Part shown: in pieces, positions 38,518 to 47,805 of the stretch
How the letters are laid out: every line of letters begins with the position of its first letter
How positions within the stretch are numbered: position 1 is the stretch's first letter
Source of the DNA: Saccharococcus thermophilus
GTDB taxonomy: Bacteria > Bacillota > Bacilli > Bacillales > Anoxybacillaceae
Length of the DNA stretch: 64,000 bases
NCBI RefSeq assembly: GCF_011761475.1
Contig: NZ_JAASRS010000001.1
Span: forward strand, 2,294,001-2,358,000
Direction: 5' to 3'
The notes under the pieces: model-generated
The model's database searches: none
The model's input: only the letters and a program-made list of their open reading frames with translations
What the model was told of the DNA's origin: nothing
Program-made: the position numbers and the translations under genes

Positions 38518-39411
38518 TTACATCGATTCATAGTATTCTTTTAGTCTAGTATTTTTATATGCCACTTTGGCATTTAAAAACGAGAAATAATCATGAATAT
38601 CGGTTAAAAAATATATTTCATATCCCTCAAACGCTAATTGATAAAACATGGAAGAAAACATTTCTACATAGTAAGAATAACCTTGCTTTTTAATTTGTTG
38701 ATGGGTAATACCCAAAAATTTCAATAATGTGTCGTGATGTACAACTAGTTCGCCAGATGCTTTTTTTGCATTTAACTTACACAACTGAGCAAATTTCAGA
38801 GAAAGCATAACTAGTGGAATGTGGTTTTTGTAATGAGGAATGAAGAAGTTTTGGTTAATGAGGGTGAAAGGGTGGGGATCCAAGTTATCAATCCATGTAC
38901 CTAATTGAATGTAAATATCTCGTCCTATCATATCGAAGGTTAACAAATTTCCATATACCTGATATTCTTTTCCCTTTTTTCTTCCAACTATTTCAATGTT
39001 TATGGATGATAAAATACTTAAATCTTCTCGCAGGCGTTTCATGTTCTCCGCCCTTCTTCTTATCCCTTTTAGTGAGAAATACTCCCCTACGTTGAATATG
39101 AATTCTTTGTTTTGATGTCTTCTCCATGAAAACAAAATATATATAAGCAATTGAATTTGAGAAGGACGAATGAGTTTTTTAATCTCTGTAATATCATTTA
39201 CGTTAAGTTTGTCTGTCACAGCGATAGAAATTTTGTTATTCTTTTGCGTACAAACCACTAATTCATTGAAAAATAGTTGCGAAGACGGTTCAGCTGCATT
39301 TCTTAGATTACCTATTCCCTCCACGATCTCCATGACAACGTCATTCAGGGGCACTGGAATAAATGAGTTCGTAACCAAGCCGATTTTGCTTTTCATAGCC
39401 GTTACCATCAT
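38518..39411 (-). CDS. Putative replication initiator / winged-helix protein
   Basis: A 297-aa protein with no catalytic motif. Segments such as PSQIQLLIYILFSWRRHQN and LKGIRRRAENMKRLREDLSI suggest winged-helix DNA binding as in plasmid Rep proteins, and GELVVHHDTLLKFLGITHQQ may be a second such unit. GGGAGG lies 8 bases before the first ATG. Its position beside iteron-like repeats, a helicase and a primase domain supports a replication role. Family membership is inference. Confidence 0.55.
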   Translation of the reverse strand: MMVTAMKSKIGLVTNSFIPVPLNDVVMEIVEGIGNLRNAAEPSSQLFFNELVVCTQKNNKISIAVTDKLNVNDITEIKKLIRPSQIQLLIYILFSWRRHQNKEFIFNVGEYFSLKGIRRRAENMKRLREDLSILSSINIEIVGRKKGKEYQVYGNLLTFDMIGRDIYIQLGTWIDNLDPHPFTLINQNFFIPHYKNHIPLVMLSLKFAQLCKLNAKKASGELVVHHDTLLKFLGITHQQIKKQGYSYYVEMFSSMFYQLAFEGYEIYFLTDIHDYFSFLNAKVAYKNTRLKEYYESM

Positions 39412-39429
39412 AATAGATACCTCCCTTCA

Positions 39430-40337
39430 CTTTTGCTTTTCAATTCGATTTCCATTATATAAAACCCAATAAAAAAATTTGGTGACCTGCCAAGTCACTT
39501 TATTGTATTTTTTTATTTAACAGAAAAACGGTTCGAGCTTGTTTTATTCCAAAGCCTTTACTTTACATTTCACTTTCAGGTTCCCTACTAGAACATAGAT
39601 TATTTGATAACCTGCTTCGTTAAACAAAAAAGATCATATATGCAAATGATTCTACATTATATTAGCGTTTCTTTAATAAATAAAAAGAAACCGACTCATT
39701 TCTATCGGTTTCACAGATTATTCCAAAACTTAGCTTGAGTCACCAACGTAATAAATGAGAAAGTGTGAGTATGCTTCTTTCATGAAGAACATCTCTTTCC
39801 AAAGTTCATTTGACGATACTTAATAGCAAAAGAGTTAGTCATGAAAATGTTAAACAGTAACAATCCAGTAGAGAGAATTTACTCACCTTTCGGATCATAG
39901 AAGTCAACATACATCCAATGATTATCAATAAATGTTACAAAAGTGTCACTTTCAATTCAGCATGCCAAGACAAGAAGAACTGTTCCGACGACATTTATAT
40001 CGAATCGTTACATACCTTATCTGTATCAACCTTACATGAAAAGAAGTGACACACAAGCGATTTTCTTGAGATACATTGAATGTTACTACAACTAAAAAGA
40101 AACCTTTCAGTCTTTAGCCTAGTATTACCTTACTAATTCAAACTGCGTACTACATTGCCTAGGGAGAGGCAGCTAATTAACTTTACAACAGTACAGGACT
40201 CAATTTTGTTGAAATTTGTATCCCTATTAAATGTTTTAGACGTTCCCTTTTTTGAAATAACCAGATAACACAAAACCTCCTGTAAATCTAACAAATTTAT
40301 CTCCTTTTTCTATTCTTTACTCGTTTTCTGTCCAATA
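39430..40337. other. 900-bp region without an intact gene
   Basis: AT-rich spacer. A hairpin AAACCGA/TCGGTTT lies at about 39690-39713. On the minus strand a 24-residue frame TFVTFIDNHWMYVDFYDPKG (near 39886-39960) looks protein-like but is closed by stops, suggesting a decayed gene. Nothing else is recognised. Confidence 0.5.
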
Positions 40338-41099
40338 TTACATTGTAACTGTATTAACGTTAATATGATCATTGATTTTATATATACTTTCTACTCTAAA
40401 TACCCTTGATCCAACTACTTCACCTTGCGAATACAGACAAAGGCGTTCCGCCAAGGTTTCCGTTTTTTCTTGCATCATTACTGTAAATTGAATATGTACT
40501 TGTATGTCATTCTGTTGAACTGCTTTTATTATTTCGTCTTTATAAGCGGAAGAAAGAGGGAAAACTACAAAAAAACTATTAAAGTCGAGAATTAAATAAT
40601 CTTTTTCACGGTATTCAACCACATTGACAGCAATTTGTTCGTGATAATCATCGTAAACTTCTTCGTGTACATTCCTTTTAAGAAATACATCTGTGCTATT
40701 TGCAAAAATGGTTTCACCTCGTTTTACCAAAAACAACGCATTTCTAACACTTCTTGTAAAGACATTAAACCCATTTATATCATCCCCAAAATCTAGTATG
40801 AAGGAAATCGTTCCGTTATCTACTTCGATTCTTAATTGAATTCCTTCATTTTCTTCACAGTTTTTTGCCAAACTCAATAACTCGAAAATATCTGCTTCTA
40901 ACGCCTGTCCAATTCTGATTATTTTACCAGCAGATGGATTTATTATGCTGGCACTTTCTAACTTCGATAAATATTCCACATCATTAATGCCTGTAATTCG
41001 TGACAATTCAAAGTAGTCCATCTGTTTCTCATTTCGAAGTTCATAAATTTTGTTTGCAAATGCATATATTCCCTTACTTTCATTTTTATTTTGTTTCAT
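40338..41099 (-). CDS. XRE family regulator with long C-terminal domain
   Basis: A 253-aa protein. Residues 10-65 form an Xre helix-turn-helix (ELRNEKQMDYFELSRITGIN ... SKLESASIINPSAGKIIRIG). The C part is mixed beta and unrecognised (LRIEVDNGTISFILDFGDDI). AAGGAG lies 12 bases before ATG 41099; the longer frame to 41147 lacks a ribosome site. Divergent from the next gene, so it may control both. Confidence 0.7.
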   Translation of the reverse strand: MKQNKNESKGIYAFANKIYELRNEKQMDYFELSRITGINDVEYLSKLESASIINPSAGKIIRIGQALEADIFELLSLAKNCEENEGIQLRIEVDNGTISFILDFGDDINGFNVFTRSVRNALFLVKRGETIFANSTDVFLKRNVHEEVYDDYHEQIAVNVVEYREKDYLILDFNSFFVVFPLSSAYKDEIIKAVQQNDIQVHIQFTVMMQEKTETLAERLCLYSQGEVVGSRVFRVESIYKINDHINVNTVTM

Positions 41100-41308
41100 T
41101 GATTGTAAAGTCTCCTTCCAAGTTAATATACCACAAATATACCACACCTGATTTTATAAGTAAATAAAAATTTTATTATAACTCTTGAGTAAGATATCTG
41201 TCAATTATTTTTTACCGAAAAATAAATTGATTATATAACATTAATAGAGTTATAAACATAAAATAAAAATCTATAATATAGCAACACAAAAAGAAAGGAG
41301 GCGTATAC

Positions 41309-41800
41309 ATGAACAAAGACAACTTATTAGCAATGAGTAGCAAAGAACGTGTAAAAATCGTCAACGAACTACTCAAAAAGGAAGGTTTTGATTTACAAAA
41401 AGTTGCAGATTACTTCAATATAAACTACTCTACTTTTACGAAATTGATGCAGGAAGATGATTACGTCTATATCAAGCGTGAAAATCAATACTACAAATTT
41501 ATAAGGGACGAAAGCCAAATTTCTCCTAATTCAATCAACACTGACAATAACGAACTCACATATATTAAAGATCACTTTCATACACTAAAGTCGATAATTG
41601 AACAATACGAAAATAAAGAGGATTTCTTTATCGATAAACGTATTTTCAACACGTCTTCCAAAATTTCGACGAAAAATTTCCGAATTTCCGATGATCTGTA
41701 CAATCAGTTCGTTAAAATATGTCAACAGAAATTCCCCCACCTGAAGATACAGGATATTCTTTCTCAATTAATTTTTAACTTTGTAAATCGATATTCATAA
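41309..41800 (+). CDS. Putative DNA-binding protein, HTH plus ribbon-helix-helix-like end
   Basis: A 163-aa protein. The N part FDLQKVADYFNINYSTFTKL looks like a helix-turn-helix; the C part NFRISDDLYNQFVKICQQKF followed by QDILSQLIFNFVNRY looks like a ribbon-helix-helix. AAAGGAGG precedes the ATG. Such proteins often control plasmid copy number or partition. No exact family is recognised. Confidence 0.6.
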   Translation: MNKDNLLAMSSKERVKIVNELLKKEGFDLQKVADYFNINYSTFTKLMQEDDYVYIKRENQYYKFIRDESQISPNSINTDNNELTYIKDHFHTLKSIIEQYENKEDFFIDKRIFNTSSKISTKNFRISDDLYNQFVKICQQKFPHLKIQDILSQLIFNFVNRYS

Positions 41801-41819
41801 CATGCGCAGTTAAACAAAA

Positions 41820-41866
41820 AGCAGTCCCTTTGTTTGCATATAGCAAATAAAGGAACTGCTTTTTTT
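41820..41866 (+). terminator. Terminator after the 163-aa gene
   Basis: Long stem AGCAGTCCCTTTGTTTGC with GCAAATAAAGGAACTGCT (one mismatch and wobble pairs), then seven T. Confidence 0.8.
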
Positions 41867-41902
41867 CGAAATTATATTTCATTTGCTAATAAGTTTGTCA
41901 TT

Positions 41903-42045
41903 TCTTGGGCGAAGGAAGCCTTCTGTTGAAAGAAGCTATTAAGCAATATCTCCCATTCGCAATGATTGCTCCTGACGCTCAATTTGCTAATGTTGTTGTT
42001 ACATTCCTAACGATATTAGAGGCGAAGACAAATGGCAAAGCGTAA
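41903..42045 (+). pseudogene. ParM-like (plasmid actin) C-terminal remnant
   Basis: The frame reads FLGEGSLLLKEAIKQYLPFA, then MIAPDAQFANVVVTFLTI, and stops at 42043-42045 overlapping the parR-like start. The pattern GxGSLLLK plus DxQFANV is the typical end of ParM/StbA actin-like ATPases. In-frame stops just upstream show that the N-terminal 250 or so residues are gone. The segregation motor is therefore lost. Confidence 0.7.
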
Positions 42046-42316
42046 GATTTCCATCAGTTTCAAGGAAAAATACGAAGATGTTTATCTCTATTTAATAGAA
42101 ATGAAAAAACGTAAAGAGAACATCAGCGAATATATCTGCAGATTAATAAAAGCGGATATGGAGGGATCCTCAAATTGGCAAGAGGAAGTAAGAAAAATCG
42201 TGATAGACACTCTTCAATCCAATAAATTTCCTTTAAATAATCCCCATTATTCTTCACATCAGATTGATAACCGACTTTCTGATGAAGACATAGAATTAAT
42301 TAACAATTTATTCTAA
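42032..42316 (+). CDS. ParR-like centromere-binding protein
   Basis: A 94-aa protein with an N-terminal ribbon-helix-helix: KRKISISFKEKYEDVYLYL followed by SEYICRLIKADMEG, and an acidic C-terminal tail ending IELINNLF as in ParR, where the tail binds ParM. It overlaps the ParM remnant by 14 bases. With ParM broken it cannot drive partition but could still bind DNA. Confidence 0.72.
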   Translation: MAKRKISISFKEKYEDVYLYLIEMKKRKENISEYICRLIKADMEGSSNWQEEVRKIVIDTLQSNKFPLNNPHYSSHQIDNRLSDEDIELINNLF

Positions 42317-42791
42317 TTAGTTCATTATAAACTTGAGTATAAATTGTTCAAGATGATGAATTTAAACAGCTATATCATATGGATTTGATCGGTATTTAAT
42401 GTATATTGCTATATCTTATCCTTATGTATAAATTCAAGTACTTACTTTGTTCTTGCAACACCGTCTTATGTAATTAAAAGACAGTTCTCCTACTATAAGC
42501 TGGAAGCTACCTTTTGCGATTTTGATTAATCCGTCCACTCATTTTTTACGCAACAATAAATCCCTAAAGATCTCTTCACCTAAAATCGCTTTACTTTGTT
42601 TCCAGTCGGGCATAGCGAGTATAACATTTTATAAAAACTCTCGCTGTGGTCATTGTACTTAAAATGAATCAACTCCTGTGTAATCGACAAAGAAAATTTT
42701 GTTCTTATGCAATCTTGGTGATAGGAATTTAACAGTTTTCGCTAAATAAAATTGAACACTTTTCTAGAAATTTCAGCGTAAATCATTATCA

Positions 42792-42894
42792 CTTAACATG
42801 AAGCCTCTGCGTACAAGATTTTTACGAAAAAGAGGAAAACAATAAGAGTTAACCGTATGAAACGAGGCTATTGTGTACACCACTCCATACAAAG
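42792..42894 (-). repeat. Structured element copy 1
   Basis: Ends CTTAACATGAAG and CTCCATACAAAG pair on the minus strand with wobbles and one mismatch. An inner stem GTGTACACAAT / ATCTTGTACGC pairs at 9 of 11 positions. It is the most diverged of three copies. Confidence 0.65.
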
Positions 42895-43137
42895 CGCCCA
42901 TTTCTAACTTCTAACTGATAAAAAACTGTTCACTTTTATCAATCGAATTCTGTTCAGTTTTATAGTCCTTATGTTCTTTAGGTGATAGTTCAAAAAATGT
43001 TCGTAATAAATAATGAATGGAATTGTCAAAGATTTAGTTTCGGATAATAATAAGATGTTTTTTTGGCAATTAAAAAATGTACCAAATGGCAAATAAGAGT
43101 ATCCATTTGACTGAATATTAACTCATACACCACGTTA

Positions 43138-43236
43138 CTTGACATGGAGTCTCTGCGGTCATGATTCTACGCAAAAGAGCAAGCCATATCGTTTTGCAGA
43201 CAGGAGAGCCTATCACGACCGCCACTCCATATCAAG
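43138..43236 (-). repeat. Structured element copy 2
   Basis: Outer arms CTTGACATGGAG and CTCCATATCAAG. Read on the minus strand they pair fully, using one G-U. The inner stem is CGGTCGTGAT / ATCATGACCG, again fully paired with one G-U. Sequence differs from copy 3 in this stem while pairing is kept. Confidence 0.8.
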
Positions 43237-43404
43237 TTATAATTATACAGAAATAGATGCATATGCTTAATTGCCAAACTGTATATTTTTTGATTACCAC
43301 TAACAATAAGAGACAAACAATAATTCAATAATTTAAACTATAATTCGATGTTTCGATGATGTATAAAATTTTGTGTAAAGCATTTTACTAGATCAAAATA
43401 AAAA

Positions 43405-43460
43405 AGGTAGGGTATTCTCTGATTGAACCCAAACATTCCAGAGAAAGGAGAACCCTACCT
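43405..43460 (+). promoter_or_regulatory. Leader hairpin at the IS256 transposase start
   Basis: AGGTAGGGT (43405-43413) pairs with ACCCTACCT (43452-43460), and TCTCTG with CAGAGA, enclosing AAAGGAG just before the ATG at 43461. Read-through transcripts would hide the ribosome site. Confidence 0.55.
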
Positions 43461-44627
43461 ATGTCTAAAAGTATACCGAATGTCGACTGGGCAAATCAAC
43501 TGGAAAGTGTCATTCGTCAGTTTGTAAAGGAAAAATTAGAACTGATCATGCGGGAAGAAATCAAGAATTTCCTCGAAATAGAACAGGCCGGAACATCAAA
43601 TATGAGAAACGGCTACTATCAACGAAATCTAGATACGCAATATGGCCGGATTGAAGGTCTTTTGGTCCCTAGAGACCGAAACGGAGAATTTCAAACACAG
43701 TTGTTTGCCCCTTACCAACGGCACACCGGCTGGCTGGAGGAAGCAATCATTAGGATGTACCAAAGTGGCATGAGTACACGGGAAATTGGCAAGTTTATCG
43801 AACGAATTCTAGGAAGCACCTATTCTCCTGCGACGATCAGCCGTATTACCGATGTCGTGAAGGAAGACATCGAGAAATGGCACACTCGTCCACTGCACAA
43901 GCGTTATTCCGTCTTATATTTGGATGGTTTATACGTAAAACTTCGTCGCGAAACCGTGGAGAAAGAAGTCATTTATGTGGTGTTAGGGGTGAACGAAGAA
44001 GGATATCGCGAAATTCTTGATTTCTTTGTGGGAGGACAAGAAAGCGCCTATGTATGGCAGGAAATTCTTCAACACCTCTACCAAAGAGGCGCCAAGGAAG
44101 TGCTTCTGGGCATATTCGATGGACTACCAGGGTTGGAGGAAGCCTTTAAGGCGGTTTATCCGAAAGCCGATGTGCAGCGTTGTGTCGTTCACAAAGTCCG
44201 TAACACGCTCCATCGTGTTCGGAAAAAAGACCAATTTGAAGTGGCCGAGGATCTCAGGCTGATTTATCGCGCGCCGAATAAGGAGATGGCGTTACAGATG
44301 TTTCAACAGTTTGAGTCGAAATGGTCAAGCAAGTATCCGAGAGAAGTTCAATCTTGGGCCAATGAGTTGGATGTCCTCCTTACATTTATGGATTATCCAA
44401 GCAGTATTCGAAGTGTGATTTACACGACGAATGCCATTGAACGAACGATCAAGGAGATTCGGAAACGTCTAAAGCCGATGAACAGTTTGAATAGTTTAGA
44501 AGCCGCTGAAAAAATCGTATATTTGACCATTCAAGATTTTAATGAGAAATGGGCAGGGCGAAAGTTGCGAGGATTTGCCGAAGCACAGGAAGCCCTCGAG
44601 CGAATGTTTGAAGAACGTTATCATTAA
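43461..44627 (+). CDS. IS256-family transposase
   Basis: A 388-aa mutator-type DDE transposase. Asp in LYLDGLYVKLRRE, Asp in GIFDGLPGLEEAF and Glu in TTNAIERTIKEIRKRLKP are the likely triad, with the family CVVHKVRNTLHRV between them. The frame is intact. Confidence 0.94.
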   Translation: MSKSIPNVDWANQLESVIRQFVKEKLELIMREEIKNFLEIEQAGTSNMRNGYYQRNLDTQYGRIEGLLVPRDRNGEFQTQLFAPYQRHTGWLEEAIIRMYQSGMSTREIGKFIERILGSTYSPATISRITDVVKEDIEKWHTRPLHKRYSVLYLDGLYVKLRRETVEKEVIYVVLGVNEEGYREILDFFVGGQESAYVWQEILQHLYQRGAKEVLLGIFDGLPGLEEAFKAVYPKADVQRCVVHKVRNTLHRVRKKDQFEVAEDLRLIYRAPNKEMALQMFQQFESKWSSKYPREVQSWANELDVLLTFMDYPSSIRSVIYTTNAIERTIKEIRKRLKPMNSLNSLEAAEKIVYLTIQDFNEKWAGRKLRGFAEAQEALERMFEERYH

Positions 44628-44668
44628 CCAAATACTGTAAATAAACAAAATAGGGGGATTCTCCCTTT

Positions 44669-44704
44669 CCACACAGGAGACTGAATATTCAGTCTCCTGT
44701 GTGG
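44669..44704. terminator. Perfect 36-bp palindrome in the IS256 3' region
   Basis: CCACACAGGAGACTGAAT followed by its exact reverse complement. It would form a very stable stem, acting as a terminator or barrier to transcription from either side. Confidence 0.7.
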
Positions 44705-45012
44705 AGGAAACTAGTTCCCTATTCATTCCAAATCCATTTCAGAGAAACCCTACCCCCATTATATTACACAAAATTCTTGACGGTACCGATGTTTCACCAA
44801 ATATGCGTAAGAACCAGTTTTATTTAGCAGTCACATCATATGTGTAAACTGTTGTAAGGCTATTCATTTTGGTTTCTAATGTCCTCATAACCCCTTATAA
44901 GGATATTTTAGAGAAGGTAGCTCTCTTTTGTATTTGATAATTGAATTTTGAGCCACTCCGATTACATCCTTGTGAGCCACTTCGAAATTGGCAAATGGTA
45001 AATCTGGGGTGT

Positions 45013-45113
45013 CTTGACATGGAGCCTCCAGAGGCATGATTTCACTCGAAAGGCGAAACATCAAAGTGTTTCGATAGGCAACAAGCCTATCATGCCTCTC
45101 ACTCCATATCAAG
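45013..45113 (-). repeat. Structured element copy 3
   Basis: Outer arms CTTGACATGGAG / CTCCATATCAAG and a perfect 10-bp inner stem GAGGCATGAT / ATCATGCCTC. Two more hairpins fill the centre on the minus strand: AGGC-TTGTT-GCCT and CGAAACA-CTTTGA-TGTTTCG. Confidence 0.8.
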
Positions 45114-45413
45114 ACGGTGTTTTTCGATGGAAATGGAGTGGCTCACGTTTTCATGAGCAAAGTCGCTCAATTTTATGTGAGCAAAAACACTCTTTATCAG
45201 GATCACACAATGATAGCACGTTTTTACACTTCCCTTTACGATTTCCATAAGCTTGTCTATTGTTCATGACTGATTTTGAAGATCAACTTTTATCATATAC
45301 ATCATAGAAGCTCGTTGTTTTCAATTCTAATTCATAATTTTCAAATATAATCGTGATTCCATCTCCTTTAAAATTTTTATCAATTAAGCAAACGAAGATA
45401 TAATCATAAAAAA

Positions 45414-45441
45414 AGCACTTCGCCTATTACAACGAAGTGCT
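45414..45441 (-). terminator. Terminator of the res gene
   Basis: AGCACTTCG and CGAAGTGCT with a 10-base loop, followed on the minus strand by a T run. Confidence 0.85.
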
Positions 45442-45491
45442 AATAAAACATTTTCTTGAATATTTAGGCTCATATCTAAAACAGATATTTT

Positions 45492-47801
45492 TTACACCAT
45501 GAAAACATTATCCAAATCATCCCACTCATTTTGTTTTGTTGAATAATTTTTATTTCGGTTAATTTTTAAATAAGGAATCTCTTCCGTTCCAAAATTTGCT
45601 ACTATTCCACCAACCAATTCTACATCACCCTTTGAATTTACCGAATGTATATATTCGTATAACGCCTCTGCTTTTGCTTTTGTTTGTTGGGAATCATCTA
45701 ATTTATCTTTTGTTTCAAACAAACCTATTCGTCCATCTTCAAACACAACAATATAGTCAGGATAGAAATCGCTATATTTACCTTTTATTTGGTAAGGAAT
45801 CGAGAAATATTTACTGCCATTATCGCCATTCTTCACCCAATACCTAATAATATTAAGATTATTTTTTAGATATTTTTCGAAACTTCTTTCGGGCTTGGAT
45901 CTTCCTTTTTCTAAGTAACATTCTGAATAAAAATATTTTCCAATATCTACCTTCTCATATGTAATACTATTTACGTTATCTCGTTCAGGTATTGTGTAAA
46001 TAAACGGTTCACCAAAGGTAGTTTCGATTTGGTCATCTTCTTTTAATTCCTTGTATTTGGCTAACACGTCTGAAATAAGTTTACTAAATACACTTTCATA
46101 ATTAAGGATGAAAATTCTTTGGGCGTCTATAAGCATATTTCTTAGTTTGTAAATGTCAGTAACGTAGTATGCAATTAGGGAATAAATATTTTCCTTCAAT
46201 AGATTGAACATATAATTCTTGTCATTTCCAATCGCATTAGAATGTTTCTTCAATAACTTATCAAATAGTCTTTGTGTTCGAAAATCATCTAACTGAAACT
46301 CTACTTCAGTTCCCTTAATTTGTTCTTTTTGTAATATGTCCTCAGTTTCGATTTCTATTTGGGCAATGATTTTTTCTGTCAATTGACTTAAATCATCATT
46401 GATTTTGAGTAATTCTTTATTTAACGAATAATCTAACTTTACTAATCCTTTTTCATTTATGATTTCATTAAAAGCTTTAACTAACGCTTCCTTAACAACA
46501 TCTTTTTTCTTACGTTTTATTTTTTGAGTAACTAATGTTATGTTTTCATACCCTTTTGCAATCAAAGGTATATCGTTTATATTTTCATCAGGAAAATCAA
46601 AATCTTCGTCTATAATGTTCAAAACACTACCGATGTAGTCAGTATAAACATACGCTTTATTCAAAACGTCATTTTCATAGTGTTTTTGCTCTGGCATTCT
46701 TAAAATTCTACCCAAAGTTTGTCTCTCAAATGTTTCTGAAGATGTCTCTCTATACTTAAGTAAAATCGATGCTCTTGGACAATCCCAACCTGTATCAATC
46801 GCCTGCTTAAATAGCAAGAACTCTACAGTATCTGTGTTACTGGTTATCGTCTCAAGATTAACTTTGTCTTCCTCATCCGATAGCCATATTGCAAGCTTTC
46901 TGTTTTCGATTGTTATACCTTTCTCTCTTAATGATTGTATAACAAATTCCTTTTTTATGTTCCCTTCTTCGCTGTTTGGCAATTGGATAATAACAAGTGG
47001 ATTTACATCACTATCCTCTTGCTCCAGAGCTTTTTTAAGCTCATTTCTCTTCGCAAAAGCAAGTTCTAATAATTCCAAATCCATTACCATATCATCTCGT
47101 TTGTTTAGACCCTCATTTACAACTAATTTTTTCTTAATCATTCCCGCATCAATGACATCTTTAATATCGACTTCTACATAACCTGCTTTTCCATTAGCCA
47201 CATGTTCCTTAAAACCAGAAGGTATTTTAGGAGTAGCACTCATCTCTAATATAATGTCAGGATTCACTTCTTTTTTTATTTCTTCAGTTCTTGTAGTCCC
47301 CTTACCAATGTGGCTCTCATCGATAATTAAAATAATCTTTCTACCTGTTTCACGGGTATTAGCAAGTACATCTCGAAAATTTAACTTTTCTCCATCTCTC
47401 ATTAGAATATTTGCCCACTCGTCTGTTTCACTATCTTTATCTCTAATTTTCTCCCAATTAACAACAACTATTTCTTTATTATCAATTTCCTTTTTCCATC
47501 CAAAATAATCTTTCTCTAACAACGACACCATAGGGTATCCTTGAAAAATCTTTTCAAGCTTAGCTTTAGATTGGAGATGTAAATCACCTTTACCTATACT
47601 GATCCAAATAAAACAATAATCGCCCTCTAATTCTTTTAAACATTTTTTAATAAATTTTGCTGCCATAACGGTCTTGCCAGATCCCGTAGGTGCTTTAAAT
47701 ATAATTAGTGAATTCTTTTCCCCGTTATTCAAAAGTTGCTTTGTATAGCTTAATAATTCATTCACCGCAACATTTTGATACCATACATCTTTTATCAACA
47801 T
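45492..47801 (-). CDS. res: Type III restriction enzyme, Res subunit
   Basis: A 769-aa SF2 translocase-nuclease that cuts DNA with two head-to-head sites when complexed with Mod. Visible helicase motifs are FKAPTGSGKTVMAAKF (motif I, about residues 34-49), IDESHIGKGTT (DEAH-like motif II), SATPKIPSG (motif III) and QTLGRILRMPEQKHYEN (motif VI). The C terminus has the PD-(D/E)xK nuclease FYPDYIVVFEDGRIGLFETK. The start is ATG 47801, 4 bases after the original mod stop, with GGGTGAT upstream; a GTG at 47813 is possible. Mod upstream is disrupted by IS1634, so coupling and complex formation may be lost. Confidence 0.9.
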   Translation of the reverse strand: MLIKDVWYQNVAVNELLSYTKQLLNNGEKNSLIIFKAPTGSGKTVMAAKFIKKCLKELEGDYCFIWISIGKGDLHLQSKAKLEKIFQGYPMVSLLEKDYFGWKKEIDNKEIVVVNWEKIRDKDSETDEWANILMRDGEKLNFRDVLANTRETGRKIILIIDESHIGKGTTRTEEIKKEVNPDIILEMSATPKIPSGFKEHVANGKAGYVEVDIKDVIDAGMIKKKLVVNEGLNKRDDMVMDLELLELAFAKRNELKKALEQEDSDVNPLVIIQLPNSEEGNIKKEFVIQSLREKGITIENRKLAIWLSDEEDKVNLETITSNTDTVEFLLFKQAIDTGWDCPRASILLKYRETSSETFERQTLGRILRMPEQKHYENDVLNKAYVYTDYIGSVLNIIDEDFDFPDENINDIPLIAKGYENITLVTQKIKRKKKDVVKEALVKAFNEIINEKGLVKLDYSLNKELLKINDDLSQLTEKIIAQIEIETEDILQKEQIKGTEVEFQLDDFRTQRLFDKLLKKHSNAIGNDKNYMFNLLKENIYSLIAYYVTDIYKLRNMLIDAQRIFILNYESVFSKLISDVLAKYKELKEDDQIETTFGEPFIYTIPERDNVNSITYEKVDIGKYFYSECYLEKGRSKPERSFEKYLKNNLNIIRYWVKNGDNGSKYFSIPYQIKGKYSDFYPDYIVVFEDGRIGLFETKDKLDDSQQTKAKAEALYEYIHSVNSKGDVELVGGIVANFGTEEIPYLKINRNKNYSTKQNEWDDLDNVFMV

Positions 47802-47805
47802 AGCA

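Larger units (their letters stand above)
42317..43354. other. 1-kb non-coding region holding two structured repeats
   Basis: No gene is recognised. It contains copies 1 and 2 of the ~100-nt covarying element (42792-42894 and 43138-43236). The last 8 bases, GATGTTTC (43347-43354), are the left target duplication of the IS256 element. Confidence 0.6.
43355..44787 (+). mobile_element. IS256-family insertion sequence with 8-bp target duplication
   Basis: A 1,433-bp element flanked by direct repeats GATGTTTC (43347-43354 and 44788-44795). Imperfect terminal inverted repeats share TTTTGTGTAA, and subterminal GGTAGGG...TCTCTGA recurs inverted at both ends. A perfect 36-bp palindrome (44669-44704) lies after the gene. 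It splits the spacing between structured copies 2 and 3. Confidence 0.9.
44796..45491. other. 700-bp non-coding region around structured copy 3
   Basis: No gene is recognised. GAGCCACT occurs twice in direct orientation (near 44951 and 44974) and as AGTGGCTC near 45136, followed by further TGAGC/GCTCA blocks to 45185, an arrangement like the multiple terminal repeats of IS21-type elements. The res terminator lies at 45414-45441. Confidence 0.5.

Noticed and set aside
42792-45113. CRISPR array
   Set aside because: Three copies with large unequal spacing, internal palindromes and no cas genes; not a CRISPR.
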